Source: an uncultured Aquimarina sp. | Lineage (GTDB): Bacteria > Bacteroidota > Bacteroidia > Flavobacteriales > Flavobacteriaceae | Length of the DNA stretch: 64,000 nt | Assembly (NCBI GenBank): GCA_947503835.1 | Contig: CANNFM010000004.1 | Span: forward strand, 248,001 to 312,000 | Direction of reading: 5' to 3' | Shown: one piece after another, positions 61,781 to 64,000 of the stretch | Layout of the letters: the number at the start of each line of letters is the position of its first letter | How positions within the stretch are numbered: the stretch's first letter is position 1 | Translations under genes and position numbers: made by a program | Notes under the pieces: generated by a model | Database searches by the model: none | Seen by the model: only the letters and a program-made list of their open reading frames with translations | Told to the model about the DNA's origin: nothing

Positions 61781-62662
61781 ATGACGACTCAAAACAATAA
61801 CTTAACCCTTAAAATCCTTATTGGTGTTCTAGGAGCACTATTACTTATCTTAGGGATATTTACGTATAAGTTTTACAACGAAGAGAAGCAAAATAAAGCA
61901 ATTTTGCAACAAGAAAAGGATCTTATTGAAAGCGAATTAGGAGAATTGATCACTAAATATGACAATGCTATCGCGCTTAACGAAGTAATGGATGACCATT
62001 TACTTAAGGCAAAAGAGCGTATTGTAGTGTTATTAGATAGTGTAAAAGACAATGACGCTAATTTGGCTTTAATATCTCGATACAGAAGAGAGGTAGGAAA
62101 ACTTAAAAAAGAACGTGAAAGATTATTTAAACTCGCAGATAGTTTAACAACTGCGAATGTTCAATTAGCAACAGATTTAGATAGTACTTCTGTGGAATTG
62201 AATAAGAGAATTATTTTTTCCGATTCTTTACAAACACAAAATGCACAACTAGCCGAAATCGTAGAAAGAGGTTCGGCATTAACAGCATCTAATATAAAAG
62301 CAGAAGGTGTGCGTGTACGTAATAGTGGTAAAATTTCGACTTCTACTAAAGCAAGTAAATCAGAAAAAGTAAGAGTATGTTTTACACTTTCGCCAAACAA
62401 GCTTACTGAAAAAGGAGATAAAGAACTTTTTGTTCAGGTAGTTAATCCTAATAATAACTTGATTGGAGATAAATTATCTGCAAACTTTGATGATGTGCCG
62501 CTTACCTATAGTGGTCGTAACAAAGTGTTTTATGAGAATGAAGCGTTAGACGTTTGTGTTCTTGTTGATGCAGAAGATGGAGAGTTAGTAAAAGGAAATT
62601 ACGTAGTAAACCTTTTCTCTGGACCTAGAATGATTTCTAATACACAGTTTGAATTGAAATAA
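61781..62662 (+). CDS. Membrane-anchored coiled-coil protein
   Basis: 293 residues. One N-terminal transmembrane helix (about 10-30), then a long coiled-coil to about residue 170 (DLIESELGELITKYDNAI, REVGKLKKERERLFKLAD), and a C-terminal beta-rich domain with VCFTLSPNKLTEKGDKELFV and DVCVLVDAEDGELVKGNYVV. The layout suggests a spacer reaching from the inner membrane into the periplasm. I do not recognise a named family. It ends with a clear hairpin terminator. Confidence 0.7.
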   Translation: MTTQNNNLTLKILIGVLGALLLILGIFTYKFYNEEKQNKAILQQEKDLIESELGELITKYDNAIALNEVMDDHLLKAKERIVVLLDSVKDNDANLALISRYRREVGKLKKERERLFKLADSLTTANVQLATDLDSTSVELNKRIIFSDSLQTQNAQLAEIVERGSALTASNIKAEGVRVRNSGKISTSTKASKSEKVRVCFTLSPNKLTEKGDKELFVQVVNPNNNLIGDKLSANFDDVPLTYSGRNKVFYENEALDVCVLVDAEDGELVKGNYVVNLFSGPRMISNTQFELK

Positions 62663-62682
62663 TTCTTTTAAAATAAAATTTG

Positions 62683-62718
62683 AACCGCCATATTTTTAAT
62701 TAATATGGCGGTTTTTTT
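62683..62718 (+). terminator. Rho-independent terminator
   Basis: Arms AACCGCCATATT (62683-62694) and AATATGGCGGTT (62702-62713) with a 7-nt loop, followed by a run of Ts, after the coiled-coil gene. Confidence 0.85.
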
Positions 62719-62790
62719 ATGCTTTTATTAGAAATTACAAACTCATACCATTAATTGAACAAATTCATTTCCAATTCATTTTAATTCAAC

Positions 62791-62798
62791 TATTTTTG
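62791..62798 (+). promoter_or_regulatory. -7 promoter box for glyS
   Basis: TATTTTTG followed by C matches TAnnTTTG, giving a leader of about 65-70 nt before the ATG at 62872. No good -33 element is visible. Confidence 0.5.
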
Positions 62799-62871
62799 CG
62801 AAACCAATTTTAAAAAATAGAGGTCTACTTTAAGAATAAGGCACTCAATTTTTAAAAAGAGAATAAATATA

Positions 62872-64000
62872 ATGGCAAAACAAGAAGATAAATTTAAGAA
62901 GGTTATAGCCCACGCTAAAGAGTATGGGTACATTTTTGGTTCTAGCGAAATTTATGACGGACTAAGTGCAGTATATGATTATGGTCAAAATGGAGTAGAG
63001 CTTAAAAAAAACATACGAGAGTATTGGTGGAAAAGTATGGTCAATATGCACCAGAATATAGTAGGGTTGGACTCTGCAATTTTTATGCATCCCACCACCT
63101 GGAAAGCTTCTGGACATGTTGATGCCTTTAATGACCCTCTTATCGATAATAAGGATTCTAAAAAAAGATATAGAGCCGATGTACTTATCGAAGATTATGC
63201 AGAAAAATTAAATATAAAGGCCAAAAAAGAAGTAGCTAAAGCTAAAAAACGTTTTGGGGATGATTTCGATGAAGCCCAGTTTATATCTACCAACCCAAGG
63301 GTAGTAAAATATCTTGCTCAAAGGGATGAGGTCCTAAAACGAATGGGTAAATCTTTAGAAAATGAAGATCTTCCAGATGTAAAAGCACTCATCGAAGAAT
63401 TAGAGATTGCAGATCCCGAAACCGGATCTAAAAACTGGACCGATGTACGCCAGTTTAATCTGATGTTCGGAACAAAACTAGGGGCTTCTGCAGAATCTGC
63501 CATGGATCTTTATTTACGACCCGAAACGGCACAAGGGATTTTTGTGAATTTCCTTAATGTTCAGAAAACCGGACGTATGAAAATCCCATTTGGGATAGCG
63601 CAGACCGGTAAAGCATTTAGAAATGAAATCGTTGCACGCCAGTTTATTTTTAGAATGCGTGAATTCGAACAAATGGAAATGCAGTTTTTTGTTCGCCCGG
63701 GAGAAGAAATGAAATGGTATGAGTATTGGAAAGAGACGCGATTAAATTGGCATTTATCCCTGGGATTAGGTAAAGAGAATTACCGTTTTCATGATCACGA
63801 TAAATTAGCGCATTACGCAAATGCAGCTGCAGATATTGAGTTTGATTTTCCATTTGGATTTAAAGAACTAGAAGGAATTCACTCCAGAACAGATTTTGAT
63901 CTTAAGGCTCATGAAGAATTTTCGGGTAAAAAACTACAGTTCTTCGACCCCGAACTACAAGAAAGTTATGTACCATACGTAGTAGAGACTTCAGTTGGGT
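62872..64000 (+). CDS. glyS: Glycyl-tRNA synthetase, 3' end cut by window edge
   Basis: 376 codons visible from the ATG at 62872. A class II synthetase of the single-chain homodimer type, not the two-subunit GlyQ/GlyS type. Motif regions include YGYIFGSSEIYDGLSAVYDY near the start, LYLRPETAQGIFVNFLN (motif 2 region), IPFGIAQTGKAFRNEIVARQ and RMREFEQMEMQFFV. It charges tRNA-Gly. The missing part includes motif 3 and the anticodon-binding domain. Confidence 0.96.
   Translation, partial: MAKQEDKFKKVIAHAKEYGYIFGSSEIYDGLSAVYDYGQNGVELKKNIREYWWKSMVNMHQNIVGLDSAIFMHPTTWKASGHVDAFNDPLIDNKDSKKRYRADVLIEDYAEKLNIKAKKEVAKAKKRFGDDFDEAQFISTNPRVVKYLAQRDEVLKRMGKSLENEDLPDVKALIEELEIADPETGSKNWTDVRQFNLMFGTKLGASAESAMDLYLRPETAQGIFVNFLNVQKTGRMKIPFGIAQTGKAFRNEIVARQFIFRMREFEQMEMQFFVRPGEEMKWYEYWKETRLNWHLSLGLGKENYRFHDHDKLAHYANAAADIEFDFPFGFKELEGIHSRTDFDLKAHEEFSGKKLQFFDPELQESYVPYVVETSVG

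Overview
The window is chromosomal DNA from a marine-type member of the Bacteroidetes, most likely Flavobacteriaceae (Aquimarina/Kordia-like). Signs are the low GC, TAnnTTTG-type promoter boxes, absence of Shine-Dalgarno sites, two TonB receptors with CarboxypepD-like N-terminal domains, SprB-like repeats, a type IX secretion (T9SS) sorting domain, and housekeeping orders typical of the group (rbfA with a LolE-like permease; ileS, a DksA-like gene and lspA; rimB-like gene with rimK). There are no rRNA or tRNA genes, no complete transposase and no CRISPR array. Both window edges cut genes: a methylmalonyl-CoA epimerase on the left and glycyl-tRNA synthetase on the right.

Layout. 1-9.3 kb holds housekeeping and conserved genes (epimerase, rbfA, LolE-like permease, dusB, lepA, a HExxH lipoprotein, a HAD phosphatase, YjbQ and a four-helix membrane protein). 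The gaps between them are rich in small palindromic repeats, including two copies of a structured element resembling known Bacteroidetes non-coding RNA motifs. At 9.4-10.6 kb there is an orphan lanthionine-synthetase-like LanC gene. 10.8-30.7 kb is a single-strand block of very large exported proteins: an outer-membrane beta-barrel protein with a helical tail; a 1940-residue multidomain protein ending in a cytidine-deaminase-like toxin tip with an internal zincin-like domain; a coupled candidate immunity gene; a small two-helix membrane protein; a 1643-residue exported protein; an Fn3 repeat protein; and a 1139-residue SprB-repeat protein with a T9SS type A tail. I read this as a T9SS-linked polymorphic-toxin locus.

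At 30.7-31.35 kb lies a 676-bp gap with paired REP-like palindromes followed by a striking array of twelve units of exactly 21 bp. Each unit carries an invariant CAATR core at the same phase. The array matches no standard feature class and is the most unusual signal in the window.

31.3-46.9 kb is mostly minus-strand: a TonB receptor, pgi, an M23 endopeptidase, aromatic amino-acid catabolism (tryptophan 2,3-dioxygenase-like, hpd, hmgA), a patatin-BamA-like outer-membrane protein and uvrC. 47-50.4 kb is a plus-strand operon with a RimB-like aspartyl protease, RimK ATP-grasp ligase, an AstE/aspartoacylase-like hydrolase and 5-formyl-THF cyclo-ligase, then a lone response regulator. 50.4-55.0 kb is lspA, a DksA-like gene and ileS. 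55.2-64.0 kb has a second TonB receptor facing a MarR-like regulator, a nitrilase-family amidase, an Ig-like lipoprotein, comF, a coiled-coil membrane protein and glyS.

Several promoters (rbfA, uvrC) place the TAnnTTTG box only four bases before the ATG, which suggests leaderless mRNAs. Repeat families have been co-opted into gene ends: one supplies the yjbQ stop codon, and another is translated inside the N-terminus of the Fn3 protein.
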